A stretch of DNA of 64,000 nucleotides. Origin: Gelidibacter sediminis. GTDB lineage: Bacteria; Bacteroidota; Bacteroidia; Flavobacteriales; Flavobacteriaceae. Below are positions 1 through 7,671 of the stretch, in pieces. Each line of letters opens with the position of its first letter. Within the stretch, counting starts at the first letter, position 1. The position numbers and the translations under genes are program-made. The stretch lies in NCBI RefSeq assembly GCF_004364975.1, contig NZ_SOBW01000007.1:1488001-1552000 (forward strand), written 5' to 3'. Under the pieces are notes generated by a model. It was not told the origin of the DNA, did not search any database, and saw only the letters and a program-made list of their open reading frames with translations.

Positions 1-810
1 AAAATCAAAAACGCTCGGACGCATATCTTCTTTAGTTGAAAAGGTCATTTCATAAATGAAATCGTGCGTATTCTTTACATTTTGAATGTGTTTTAAACGA
101 TTTAGCAATACGTCTTCCACACGGTAATCAAACTCTACTTCTATTATTTGTGCTTGATCAGCTTTTAAATCGGTGAGTTTTTTATCGGCAACAATTTCAC
201 CTTTGTTGATGATGATAACGCGATCGCAAATAGCTTCTACTTCTTGCATAATGTGCGTAGATAGAAATACTGTTTTTTCTTTCCCTAAAGATTTGATTAA
301 TTCACGAATATCAACCAACTGATTTGGATCTAAACCCGTGGTAGGTTCATCTAAAATCAACACCTCAGGATTGTGTAACAGAGCATTTGCCAATCCCACA
401 CGCTGACGATAGCCTTTAGAAAGCTGACCTATTTTTTTGTGAGCTTCAGGAGTTAGTCCTGTAAGTTGAATCACTTCTTTAATGCGTTCTTTGGAAACAT
501 TATACACATTGGCATTAAACGCTAAATATTCTTTAACATACATATCCAAATACAACGGATTGTGTTCAGGTAAATATCCAACACATTTTTGCACCTCACG
601 AGCGTTTTGTTGAACATCAAAGTCGTTCACTCTGGCACCACCTTCAGTAGCTTCTATATAAGTGGTCAAAATTTTCATCATCGTAGATTTTCCAGCACCG
701 TTTGGCCCTAAGAACCCAACAATTTCGCCTTTATTAATCTTAAAAGAAATATTGTTAAGCGCTTTTTGATCAGCGTATAATTTAGTTAGATGAGTGACTT
801 CAATGGACAT
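1..810 (-). CDS. gldA: GldA, gliding-motility ABC transporter ATP-binding protein (partial)
   Basis: The first 270 residues of an ABC ATPase read leftward from the ATG at 810; the C-terminus lies beyond the window. Visible motifs are the Walker A GPNGAGKST near residue 35, the signature stretch QLSKGYRQRVGLA near 138, and Walker B with its glutamate, VLILDEPTTGLD, near 158, followed by the switch histidine in LSTH. The start MSIEVTHLTKLY matches the usual opening of flavobacterial GldA. Family knowledge: GldA pairs with the membrane proteins GldF and GldG and is needed for gliding in Flavobacterium johnsoniae. It is transcribed divergently from the aromatic amino acid operon. The partners are not in the window, but gldB and gldC occur at 23.5-24.8 kb. 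Confidence 0.9.
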   Translation of the reverse strand, partial: MSIEVTHLTKLYADQKALNNISFKINKGEIVGFLGPNGAGKSTMMKILTTYIEATEGGARVNDFDVQQNAREVQKCVGYLPEHNPLYLDMYVKEYLAFNANVYNVSKERIKEVIQLTGLTPEAHKKIGQLSKGYRQRVGLANALLHNPEVLILDEPTTGLDPNQLVDIRELIKSLGKEKTVFLSTHIMQEVEAICDRVIIINKGEIVADKKLTDLKADQAQIIEVEFDYRVEDVLLNRLKHIQNVKNTHDFIYEMTFSTKEDMRPSVFDF

Positions 811-827
811 GCTTCAAGATATTTGGT

Positions 828-835
828 CAAAAATA
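828..835 (-). promoter_or_regulatory. Probable -7 box of gldA
   Basis: On the minus strand this reads TATTTTTG, a perfect match to the Bacteroidota -7 consensus TAnnTTTG, 17 nt before the gldA ATG. No clear TTG -33 element is seen at the expected distance. Confidence 0.45.
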
Positions 836-899
836 AGCATTTTTGATATGTAATGAATTAACGAAATCGTTGTAATATAAAAAGAACAAAAAAAACATT

Positions 900-928
900 T
901 TGTTTATTCGATTTATTAGTTACATTAG
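900..928 (+). promoter_or_regulatory. Probable promoter of the aromatic amino acid operon leader
   Basis: TTG at 900-902 and TACATTAG at 921-928 (one mismatch to TAnnTTTG) are separated by 18 nt, as in Bacteroidota primary-sigma promoters. Transcription would begin about 5-10 nt before the leader peptide ATG at 941. Confidence 0.45.
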
Positions 929-940
929 CGATATCAAATA

Positions 941-1018
941 ATGAGAACAGCAGTTTACACATATCAAACTTGGAATTATTTCTTTTTTAGCAAAAGGAAC
1001 GAGACTTCGTATGTGTAA
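941..1018 (+). CDS. Aromatic amino acid leader peptide (25 aa)
   Basis: A 25-codon reading frame from ATG 941 to TAA 1016-1018, too short for usual gene calling. Its middle reads YTYQTWNYFFF: three Tyr, one Trp and three consecutive Phe in eleven codons, with another Tyr near the end. Such density of the end products of the downstream pathway is the mark of an attenuation leader peptide. The last codons of the peptide overlap the 5' arm of an antiterminator (1000-1007), and a classical terminator follows at 1042-1072, upstream of pheA. The peptide itself is inferred to have no function beyond its translation being sensitive to charged tRNA-Phe, tRNA-Tyr or tRNA-Trp. Confidence 0.85.
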   Translation: MRTAVYTYQTWNYFFFSKRNETSYV

Positions 1019-1051
1019 TTTATAACTTATAAATTTTATGTAAAAGTCTCG
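1000..1051 (+). promoter_or_regulatory. Antiterminator stem of the aromatic attenuator
   Basis: CGAGACTT (1000-1007) is exactly complementary to AAGTCTCG (1044-1051), the 5' arm of the terminator. An inner helix AATTTAT (1017-1023) with ATAAATT (1029-1035) would stack inside it. A ribosome stalled on the Phe codons at 980-988 leaves 1000-1007 free so this structure can form; a ribosome reaching the stop codon covers it. Confidence 0.75.
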
Positions 1052-1072
1052 ATGAAAATCGGGACTTTTTTT
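1042..1072 (+). terminator. Attenuator terminator before pheA
   Basis: Twelve-base-pair stem AAAAGTCTCGAT / ATCGGGACTTTT (one G-U pair), GAAA tetraloop at 1054-1057, followed by a run of seven T. It lies 175 nt before pheA and is mutually exclusive with the antiterminator at 1000-1051. Confidence 0.85.
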
Positions 1073-1083
1073 GTTAGTGAAAC

Positions 1084-1121
1084 GTTCATTTTATGAGTTC
1101 GAAGGACGAAATAAAATGAAC
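1084..1121 (+). repeat. Palindromic element with 11-bp perfect arms
   Basis: GTTCATTTTAT (1084-1094) is the exact reverse complement of ATAAAATGAAC (1111-1121), with a 16-nt core containing TTCGAA. Positions 1092-1121 recur with two differences at 1215-1244, immediately before the pheA start. Confidence 0.7.
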
Positions 1122-1132
1122 TAGTTGAACTA

Positions 1133-1152
1133 ATCCCGCCGAAAGGCGGGAT
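1133..1152 (+). repeat. Perfect GC-rich hairpin with GAAA loop
   Basis: ATCCCGCC, GAAA, GGCGGGAT: an 8-bp perfect stem without a T-tract, so probably a REP-like hairpin in the pheA leader and not a terminator. Confidence 0.6.
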
Positions 1153-1214
1153 GCTGTTGAAAGTTTAAAGCTGTTAAGTTAATTATTTGTAATGGATCAT
1201 TTTACAAGATTGGT

Positions 1215-1244
1215 TATGAGTTCGAAGAACGAAATAAAATAAAC
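1215..1244 (+). repeat. Second copy of the 30-nt TTCGAA element before pheA
   Basis: Matches 1092-1121 at 28 of 30 positions. It ends 2 nt before the pheA ATG, so it forms the translation initiation region of that gene. Confidence 0.65.
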
Positions 1245-1246
1245 AC

Positions 1247-2074
1247 ATGATAAAATCTGTTGCCATACAAGGAATTAAAGGGTCATTTCATCACATCGTT
1301 GCCATGCAATATTTTGATGTTCCAGTAAAGGTGGACGAATGTCTAACATTTGACGGCGCTGTACAAAGTGTGTTAACCCACAAAACAGATGCTGTTATTA
1401 TGGCCATTGAGAATTCAATTGCCGGTTCCATTATCCCTAATTATGCTTTAATTGACAATAACCATCTGCAAATTATTGGAGAACATTATCTAGACATTCA
1501 GCATCATTTAATGGGATTGGCCGGGCAATCTATCGAGGAGATACAAGAGGTGTATTCCCATCCCATGGCATTATTACAGTGTAAGGAGTTTTTTAAAAAA
1601 TATCCGCATATCAAATTGGTAGAGGATAAAGATACTGCTGAGGTAGCCCAACGCATTCAACAAAAACAATTAAAAAATGTGGGTGCTATTGCAAGTCGCT
1701 TGGCTTCAGAATTGTTTGATTTGGAAATTATTTCAGAAAGTATCCAAACTATTAAACACAATGAAACGAGGTTTGTAATCGCCAAAACATCTAGTTCTGA
1801 AGTAGACGAAGTAAGAGTGAATAAAGCATCTTTAAAATTCGAATTAGATCATAAACGCGGCAGTTTAGCGTCTATTTTAAATGTGATGAGCGATTGCAAT
1901 TTAAACCTTACCAAAATACAATCCTTACCGAAAATCGAGACACCTTGGAAATATTCATTTTTTGTGGATGTCACTTTCGAAGCATATCAAGATTATCAAA
2001 AAGCCAAATCAATAATGGAAATTATGGCACAAGACTTTAAAGTTTTGGGCGAATATAAAAATGCACGACAATGA
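1247..2074 (+). CDS. pheA: Prephenate dehydratase with ACT domain
   Basis: Converts prephenate to phenylpyruvate in phenylalanine synthesis. Length 275 aa, typical of a stand-alone dehydratase. The catalytic domain (about 1-180) begins AIQGIKGSFHH and contains the catalytic Thr-Arg-Phe in NETRFVIA near residue 173. The C-terminal ACT domain (about 195-270) carries GSLASILNVMSDCNLNLTKI, the usual phenylalanine-binding region, so feedback inhibition by Phe is expected. There is no chorismate mutase domain here; that activity is fused to the DAHP synthase at 4168. First structural gene after the attenuator; its TGA overlaps the next ATG by 4 nt, implying translational coupling. Confidence 0.93.
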   Translation: MIKSVAIQGIKGSFHHIVAMQYFDVPVKVDECLTFDGAVQSVLTHKTDAVIMAIENSIAGSIIPNYALIDNNHLQIIGEHYLDIQHHLMGLAGQSIEEIQEVYSHPMALLQCKEFFKKYPHIKLVEDKDTAEVAQRIQQKQLKNVGAIASRLASELFDLEIISESIQTIKHNETRFVIAKTSSSEVDEVRVNKASLKFELDHKRGSLASILNVMSDCNLNLTKIQSLPKIETPWKYSFFVDVTFEAYQDYQKAKSIMEIMAQDFKVLGEYKNARQ

Positions 2075-3216
2075 TCACTTTCGCAAACCGATTAAATACC
2101 GTTGAAGAATACTACTTCTCTAAGAAATTGAGAGAAGTTAATTTGCTTAAAGCGCAAGGAAAACCAATTATTAATTTAGGTATTGGCAGTCCAGATTTAG
2201 AGCCGCCAACTCGTGTTATAGCTGCAATGACAGAAAGTTTGAACGACTCCGTGGCACATAAATATCAAAGTTATCAAGGATTGCCAGAACTAAGAGAAGC
2301 CATGTCAGGTTTCTATAAGGAGCATTTTGGCGTATCTTTAAGTCCGTTGACTGAAGTACTGCCTTTAATGGGAAGCAAGGAGGGGATTATGCACATTTCA
2401 ATGGCTTTTTTGAATGAAGGCGATGAGGTTTTAATTCCAAATCCGGGATACCCAACCTATCAATCTGTAACAAGACTTGTTGGTGCGACACCTGTTTTTT
2501 ATGATTTATCTGAAGAAAACGAGTGGTGTCCTGATTTGATCGCTTTAGAAAAAAGTGACCTCTCAAAAGTAAAATTGATGTGGATCAGCTACCCACATAT
2601 GCCAACAGGAGCAACCGCCAGCAATAAGGTTTTTGAGGACATCATTGCTTTTGCAAAACGTCATAATATACTGGTGATTAACGATAATCCGTACAGCTTT
2701 GTGCTGAATGATTATCCGCGAAGCATATTAAAATACAAAGGCGCAAAAGATGTCTGCTTGGAGTTGAATTCTTTAAGTAAAACCTTCAATATGGCCGGCT
2801 GGCGTGTAGGGATGGTGGCAGGAAGACCTGAATATCTTGACGCTATCTTAAAAGTGAAAAGTAACATGGACTCTGGGATGTTTTACGGCATTCAAAAAGG
2901 TGCTATTGAAGCCCTAAAATGCTCTAAAATGTGGTTCATTAGTTTGAACAGCGTTTATGAAGAACGCCGTAAAAAAGTATGGGAATTGGCTGATGCCTTA
3001 AACTGTACTTACGACGAGAATGCTACAGGGCTTTTTGTTTGGGCAAAACTGCCACCTCATAAAACTGCTGAAGCCTATATTGATATGATCTTAAAGGAAC
3101 ACTCCATATTTGTGGCGCCAGGAACCATTTTTGGAAGCAATGGAGAAGGGTATATTAGGTTTTCATTATGTGCTGCCATAGAAGAATTAGATGAAGCGAT
3201 TGCAAGAGTAAAATAG
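2071..3216 (+). CDS. PLP-dependent aminotransferase class I/II (aromatic pathway)
   Basis: 381 aa fold-type I aminotransferase. The Schiff-base lysine lies in NSLSKTFNMAGWRVG near residue 230; the substrate-binding arginine is probably the R in GYIRFSLC near 365; NDNPY near 210 supplies the PLP-contacting Asp and Tyr region. Placed between pheA and tyrA with a 4-nt ATGA overlap upstream and one base before tyrA, it probably transaminates phenylpyruvate and 4-hydroxyphenylpyruvate, although prephenate or aspartate cannot be excluded from sequence alone. Expression should follow the aromatic attenuator. Confidence 0.85.
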   Translation: MITFANRLNTVEEYYFSKKLREVNLLKAQGKPIINLGIGSPDLEPPTRVIAAMTESLNDSVAHKYQSYQGLPELREAMSGFYKEHFGVSLSPLTEVLPLMGSKEGIMHISMAFLNEGDEVLIPNPGYPTYQSVTRLVGATPVFYDLSEENEWCPDLIALEKSDLSKVKLMWISYPHMPTGATASNKVFEDIIAFAKRHNILVINDNPYSFVLNDYPRSILKYKGAKDVCLELNSLSKTFNMAGWRVGMVAGRPEYLDAILKVKSNMDSGMFYGIQKGAIEALKCSKMWFISLNSVYEERRKKVWELADALNCTYDENATGLFVWAKLPPHKTAEAYIDMILKEHSIFVAPGTIFGSNGEGYIRFSLCAAIEELDEAIARVK

Positions 3217-3217
3217 A

Positions 3218-4069
3218 ATGAAAAACATATACATTATAGGGGTAGGATTGATTGGCGGCAGTTTGGCGCTCGATATTAAGAAAAACGACCCCAAGATAAA
3301 AGTATTCGGTATAGATCATAACGATGCCCATTTGGAAGAAGCCATTCAATTGAAAGTGATTGATGCCAAGGCTACTTATGAAGATTTAAATCACGCCGAT
3401 TTGGTGATCATGTCCATTCCGGTAGATGCAGCAGTAACTGAAATTATAAAGGTGTTGAAATTGGTATCTGACAATGCTTTGGTAATGGACGTTGGTTCTA
3501 CAAAAGCTGAAATTTGTAAGGCGATTGAGCAGCACCCCAAACGACGTAATTTTTTAGCCACGCATCCTATTGCAGGAACGGAATTTTCTGGACCGAAGGC
3601 CGCTATATTGGGATTGTATAAAAACAAGACAAACATCATTTGTGAGGTTGAAAAAACAGCGTTTAAGCTTCAAGAAAAAGCGTTGCAATTGTTTGTTGAT
3701 TTGGGCATGCGCATTCGGTATATGAATCCTGAAGCACACGACAAACACATTGCGTATGTCTCACATTTATCGCACATCAGTGCATTTATGTTAGGAAAAA
3801 CGGTCATTGATAAAGAAAAAAACGAACGGGATATTTTTGACATGGCAGGGAGTGGATTTGCATCAACCGTGCGTTTGGCAAAAAGTTCACCAGAAATGTG
3901 GACACCAATCTTTAAACAGAATAAAGCCAACGTCCTCGAAACCTTGGATGAATATATCAGCAATCTGACAAAATTCAGGGCGCTCATGCATGATGATGAT
4001 TTTGAGGCCATTTATTCAGAAATGAAAAACACCAATCACATTAAGGAGATACTAAACGGGATAGAATAG
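3218..4069 (+). CDS. tyrA: Prephenate dehydrogenase
   Basis: 283 aa. The N-terminal Rossmann fold begins at once with IYIIGVGLIGGSLALDI (GxGLIGGS, typical of TyrA). The catalytic histidine of the family is probably in ATHPIAGTE near residue 115, and the helical dimerisation domain includes SHLSHISAFML near 185. It oxidatively decarboxylates prephenate to 4-hydroxyphenylpyruvate for tyrosine synthesis. There is no fused chorismate mutase. Starts one base after the aminotransferase stop, within the attenuated operon. Cofactor preference (NAD or NADP) is not clear by eye. Confidence 0.9.
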   Translation: MKNIYIIGVGLIGGSLALDIKKNDPKIKVFGIDHNDAHLEEAIQLKVIDAKATYEDLNHADLVIMSIPVDAAVTEIIKVLKLVSDNALVMDVGSTKAEICKAIEQHPKRRNFLATHPIAGTEFSGPKAAILGLYKNKTNIICEVEKTAFKLQEKALQLFVDLGMRIRYMNPEAHDKHIAYVSHLSHISAFMLGKTVIDKEKNERDIFDMAGSGFASTVRLAKSSPEMWTPIFKQNKANVLETLDEYISNLTKFRALMHDDDFEAIYSEMKNTNHIKEILNGIE

Positions 4070-4167
4070 AGAAAATAGAGTATAGAATAGAGCAAAGAAA
4101 GCAGAGATTCAATTTTTTGTGATTTTTTCTCGACTAAATAAGAATAGTAATAGTAATTAAGAGTAAC

Positions 4168-5250
4168 ATGGAAAACAAGAAAGAGTTAAGAACATGGTTG
4201 GATGATTTAAAATTAGATCACCCATTGGTCATTGCAGGCCCATGTAGTGCAGAAACAGAAGAGCAAGTCTTAGGCATCGCCCATCAGTTAAAAGATACGG
4301 ATGTGAGTTATTATAGGGCAGGAATATGGAAACCACGTACACGCCCAGGAATGTTTGAAGGTGTTGGTGCGCTAGGTCTAAAATGGCTGCAAAAGGTAAA
4401 AGCTGAAACGGGTATGAAAACCGCAACAGAAGTCGCCAATAGAGCGCATGTTGAATTGGCTTTGGAGCATGATATTGATTTGCTTTGGATTGGTGCTCGT
4501 TCTACCGTAAGCCCTTTTATTGTTCAAGAAATTGCTGATGCCTTAAAAGGAACAGATAAAATTGTATTGGTTAAAAATCCGGTCAATCCAGATTTACCGC
4601 TTTGGTTGGGTGCCATTGAACGTTTAGCTTCAGCCGATATTAAAAGATTGGGAGCCATCCACAGAGGGTTTTCAACCTATGATAAAACAAAATATAGAAA
4701 TAATCCGGAATGGCAATTGGCAATTGAATTGCAAACCAAATTCCCTGATTTACCATTAATCAACGATCCTTCGCACATTACAGGAAAACGTGATATGATT
4801 TTTGACGTGTCTCAAACAGCCTTAGATCTAAATTTTGACGGACTGATGATTGAAACGCATACCGATCCTGATGCGGCATGGAGTGATGCTGCTCAGCAAG
4901 TCACACCAAAAGCATTGATTCAAATGATGTCCGATTTGAAAATTAGAAAAGAATCAGATCCAGAAGCGGAATACAATACCAATTTGAATAATTTGAGAGC
5001 TCAAATTGATGTTGTAGACAATCAGCTTATTGAGATGATGGGCAAGCGCATGAAAATTGCTGACGGAATTGGCGCCTTGAAAAAACAGAAAAACGTTGCC
5101 GTATTACAAAGCAAACGTTGGAATGAAATTTTGGGTAAGATGGTATTAGAAGGTGAGCAAAACGGTTTGAGTGAAGAATTTATCCTTAAAATGTTTAAGG
5201 CCATTCATCAAGAGTCAATCAATCATCAGGAAAAGATCATTAACGGCTAA
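4168..5250 (+). CDS. Bifunctional DAHP synthase / chorismate mutase
   Basis: 360 aa fusion. Residues 1-260 form a type I (KDO8PS-like) 3-deoxy-D-arabino-heptulosonate 7-phosphate synthase: LVIAGPCSAETEEQV, RAGIWKPRTRPGMFEG, LVKNPVN, INDPSHITGKRD and IETHTDPDAAWSD carry the metal- and PEP-binding residues. Residues 270-360 are a helical AroQ-class chorismate mutase beginning LRAQIDVVDNQLIEMMGKRM. The enzyme therefore opens the shikimate pathway and supplies prephenate to both pheA and tyrA; in related fusions the mutase domain mediates allosteric control. It lies 98 nt after tyrA across an A/G-rich low-complexity spacer and is followed by a terminator, so it closes the operon. Confidence 0.93.
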   Translation: MENKKELRTWLDDLKLDHPLVIAGPCSAETEEQVLGIAHQLKDTDVSYYRAGIWKPRTRPGMFEGVGALGLKWLQKVKAETGMKTATEVANRAHVELALEHDIDLLWIGARSTVSPFIVQEIADALKGTDKIVLVKNPVNPDLPLWLGAIERLASADIKRLGAIHRGFSTYDKTKYRNNPEWQLAIELQTKFPDLPLINDPSHITGKRDMIFDVSQTALDLNFDGLMIETHTDPDAAWSDAAQQVTPKALIQMMSDLKIRKESDPEAEYNTNLNNLRAQIDVVDNQLIEMMGKRMKIADGIGALKKQKNVAVLQSKRWNEILGKMVLEGEQNGLSEEFILKMFKAIHQESINHQEKIING

Positions 5251-5255
5251 AACTT

Positions 5256-5292
5256 AAAGAGGCTATTTCATAACAGTAATAGCCTCTTTTAA
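5256..5292 (+). terminator. Terminator of the aromatic operon
   Basis: Stem AAAGAGGCTATT (5256-5267) with AATAGCCTCTTT (5278-5289), 10-nt loop, short T-tract. It lies 5 nt after the stop codon of the DAHP synthase gene. Confidence 0.85.
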
Positions 5293-5353
5293 TTTCAGAA
5301 TATCCGTTATACAACTTTATCAAGTATAAGCTCTTTTTATTGGCATGTTCAAT

Positions 5354-6001
5354 TTAGCTTTTAGTGTAGCTTAATCGTCTTGAAGCTTTTCTCATTAAAA
5401 TATTGATTAAATCTTCAGAGCTGCTTCCCATGCCGCCTTTTACCTTTTTATTATAATTCCATAATAAGACACCATCCTCAGCATTGTGGACACTCATATT
5501 TATAACGGCACTATTTGTAGAACCCCAAAACCCAACAAGTAATCCTAAGGCAATTGAAGCACCTTCAGACATGGGCTTGTCAGTTTCAAAATCTCCACTA
5601 ATTACGGCATCTACACCAAGAATTTCAGCTAACTCTTGTGGCGTATAATTAGAAATGTTTGTATAATTAATGTCTTTTTTATTCAATAGGGCAGTAGTTG
5701 CCTTTGGGTCCTGAATTTCAATAGTTTGCATATCTCCTCGCTTTTTACGTTTTAAAAACCAAGAGTACATTGCCGTTTGAATACCTTCACCTTCTGATTT
5801 CTCAATACGATCTAATTGTTCACTAGTCATATCTTTCATTTGTTTAGGTCTCAGTTTTACTTGAGTTTTAAACGGTGTAATGGCTATGCTTTTATGTGTT
5901 TTGGCAATGTCATCAAATTGAGGATTTTCATAAAGGTTGGTTTGCGATTTCGCATTAATAATAAATGCAATCAAAAAAATAGCGGGTAATAATTTTTTCA
6001 T
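5354..6001 (-). CDS. Exported protein of unknown function, GNA1162/CsgG-like
   Basis: 215 aa from the ATG at 6001; a longer frame upstream lacks a signal peptide in register, whereas this start gives MKKLLPAIFLIAFIINAKSQ, a clear Sec signal peptide. The mature part contains a region resembling the nucleotide-binding-like fold of GNA1162/CsgG-type periplasmic proteins (ELAEILGVDAVISGDFE near 140, and AVINMSVHNAEDGVLLW near 180). Function not recognised. Divergent from rsgA; its stop faces the end of the aromatic operon. Confidence 0.6.
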   Translation of the reverse strand: MKKLLPAIFLIAFIINAKSQTNLYENPQFDDIAKTHKSIAITPFKTQVKLRPKQMKDMTSEQLDRIEKSEGEGIQTAMYSWFLKRKKRGDMQTIEIQDPKATTALLNKKDINYTNISNYTPQELAEILGVDAVISGDFETDKPMSEGASIALGLLVGFWGSTNSAVINMSVHNAEDGVLLWNYNKKVKGGMGSSSEDLINILMRKASRRLSYTKS

Positions 6002-6093
6002 AAGGTTGGGTTGTTTTTTAGATTTAAAAGCGAATATACATTTTTTCTTCAATTTAAAAAGCGTTATTTTGTCCTGTAAATTACAGTAGGAAA

Positions 6094-7041
6094 ATGACAG
6101 GAATAGTATATAAATCTACCGGAAGTTGGTACACCGTAAAAACAGATTTGGGTGCTGTGTATGATTGCCGAATAAAAGGGAAATTCAGACTGAAAGGCAT
6201 CAAAAGCACCAACCCCATTGCGGTTGGAGATGTGGTGGATTTTGATATCGAAACCTTAGATAATGTTACTACGGGCATTATTCACACCATTCACGACAGA
6301 GAAAACTACATTGTTCGTAAATCTGTGAACCTTTCTAAGCAAACGCACATTATTGCTTCAAATATTGATCAGGTGTTTTTGCTCATTACCATCAATAACC
6401 CGCCTACACTTACCAGTTTTATAGATCGTTTTTTGGTCACTACGCAAGCGTACGGAATTAAAACGGTATTAGTATTCAATAAAATGGATACTTACGATGA
6501 CGATAATGTAATGGAAGTTAAATATCTTGAATCTGTTTATCGAAAAATCGGTTACGAGTGTATAGAAGTATCTGCAATGACGGGGCAGAATATTGAGCAT
6601 TTAAAAGGCTTGATGAAAGATAAAACAAGCATGTTTGCGGGGCATTCGGGCGTTGGGAAATCGACGTTGGTCAATGCTATAGAACCAGATTTAGATCTTA
6701 AAACCAAGGAAATTTCCATGCAACATATGCAAGGTCAGCATACCACTACGTTTGCTGAAATGTATGATTTAAGTTTTGGAGCAAAAATCATCGATACTCC
6801 TGGAATTAAAGGTTTTGGTGTGGTAGACATGGATAAGGAAGAAATTGGCGATTATTTCCCTGAATTTTTTGCCTTAAAACAGGATTGTAAATTCAATAAT
6901 TGTCTCCATGTTGAAGAGCCACATTGTGCTGTAAAAGACGCACTAGATAAAGATGAAGTTTCTTTTTCGCGCTACAGAAGTTACCTGCAGATTTTGGAAG
7001 GTGATGATGAGCATTATCGTACGGAAGAATGGATGAAGTAA
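6094..7041 (+). CDS. rsgA: Ribosome small-subunit GTPase RsgA
   Basis: 315 aa circularly permuted GTPase acting in late 30S maturation. An N-terminal OB-fold (about 1-70) is followed by the G4 motif VFNKMD near residue 128, then the P-loop GHSGVGKSTLVNAI near 187 and the G3 motif DTPGIKGFG near 233: the G4-G1-G3 order is diagnostic. The C-terminal zinc-binding element shows CKFNNCLHVEEPHC near 270. Length is standard. It is probably monocistronic or transcribed with dtd, 126 nt downstream, across a TCAGTCT-type repeat. Confidence 0.95.
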   Translation: MTGIVYKSTGSWYTVKTDLGAVYDCRIKGKFRLKGIKSTNPIAVGDVVDFDIETLDNVTTGIIHTIHDRENYIVRKSVNLSKQTHIIASNIDQVFLLITINNPPTLTSFIDRFLVTTQAYGIKTVLVFNKMDTYDDDNVMEVKYLESVYRKIGYECIEVSAMTGQNIEHLKGLMKDKTSMFAGHSGVGKSTLVNAIEPDLDLKTKEISMQHMQGQHTTTFAEMYDLSFGAKIIDTPGIKGFGVVDMDKEEIGDYFPEFFALKQDCKFNNCLHVEEPHCAVKDALDKDEVSFSRYRSYLQILEGDDEHYRTEEWMK

Positions 7042-7043
7042 GG

Positions 7044-7105
7044 GGTTCAGTCTTCAGTCTTCAGTCTTCAGTTGGCAGTTCTCAGTCTTCAGTTGGCAGT
7101 TCATT
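7044..7105 (+). repeat. TCAGTCTTCAGTTGGCAGT-type simple repeat
   Basis: Degenerate tandem copies of CAGTCTT and CAGTTGGCAGT between rsgA and dtd. The same wording recurs at 11955-12012, 14695-14727, 60949-60997 and 62380-62480, in both orientations. Confidence 0.75.
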
Positions 7106-7167
7106 TTTGCGTCATTTTAAAATTCGTTAATTTATTTTAAATTTTTCTTCCCAAGACCTCACCAATC

Positions 7168-7620
7168 ATGAAAGTAGTTGTTCAAAGAGTTTCCAAAGCA
7201 AGTGTCAGCATCGCTAATGAGAAAGTAGCTTCAATAGCCAACGGATTATTAATTCTTTTGGGTATTGTAGATGAAGATACGTTTGAGGATATCCAATGGC
7301 TCACTCGGAAAGTAGCTAATCTGCGTATTTTTGAAGATGAAAATGGCATCATGAACCGCTCACTGATAGATGTTGATGGAGACGCCATCGTAGTCAGTCA
7401 ATTCACCCTCCATGCGTCCACTAAGAAAGGCAATAGACCTAGTTATATAAAGGCTGCCAAACCTGATGTGGCCATTCCATTATACGAGCAATTTATAACG
7501 GAATTGGAAGCGCAACTCGGAAAGAAAATTCATACAGGTCAATTTGGTGCTGATATGCAGGTGGAACTTATCAATGACGGTCCTGTAACCATAATTATGG
7601 ATTCTAAAAATTTAGAATAA
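7168..7620 (+). CDS. dtd: D-aminoacyl-tRNA deacylase
   Basis: 150 aa, the standard length. It hydrolyses D-amino acids (and glycine mischarged on tRNA-Ala) from tRNA. The two signature motifs are present: SQFTLHASTKKGNRPSY near residue 78, with the catalytic-pocket Ser-Gln-x-Thr, and NDGPVTIIMDS near 137, corresponding to the Gly-cis-Pro motif that screens out L-amino acids. The N-terminus MKVVVQRVSKASV is typical. Cytoplasmic housekeeping gene. Confidence 0.95.
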   Translation: MKVVVQRVSKASVSIANEKVASIANGLLILLGIVDEDTFEDIQWLTRKVANLRIFEDENGIMNRSLIDVDGDAIVVSQFTLHASTKKGNRPSYIKAAKPDVAIPLYEQFITELEAQLGKKIHTGQFGADMQVELINDGPVTIIMDSKNLE

Positions 7621-7671
7621 CCACTTTGATATTTGGTAAAAAGTTATATTTTAGCTTTTTAACAAGCCCCC

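Noticed and set aside
1133-1152. Second terminator in the pheA leader
   Set aside because: Good stem but followed by GCTGTTG, no T-tract.
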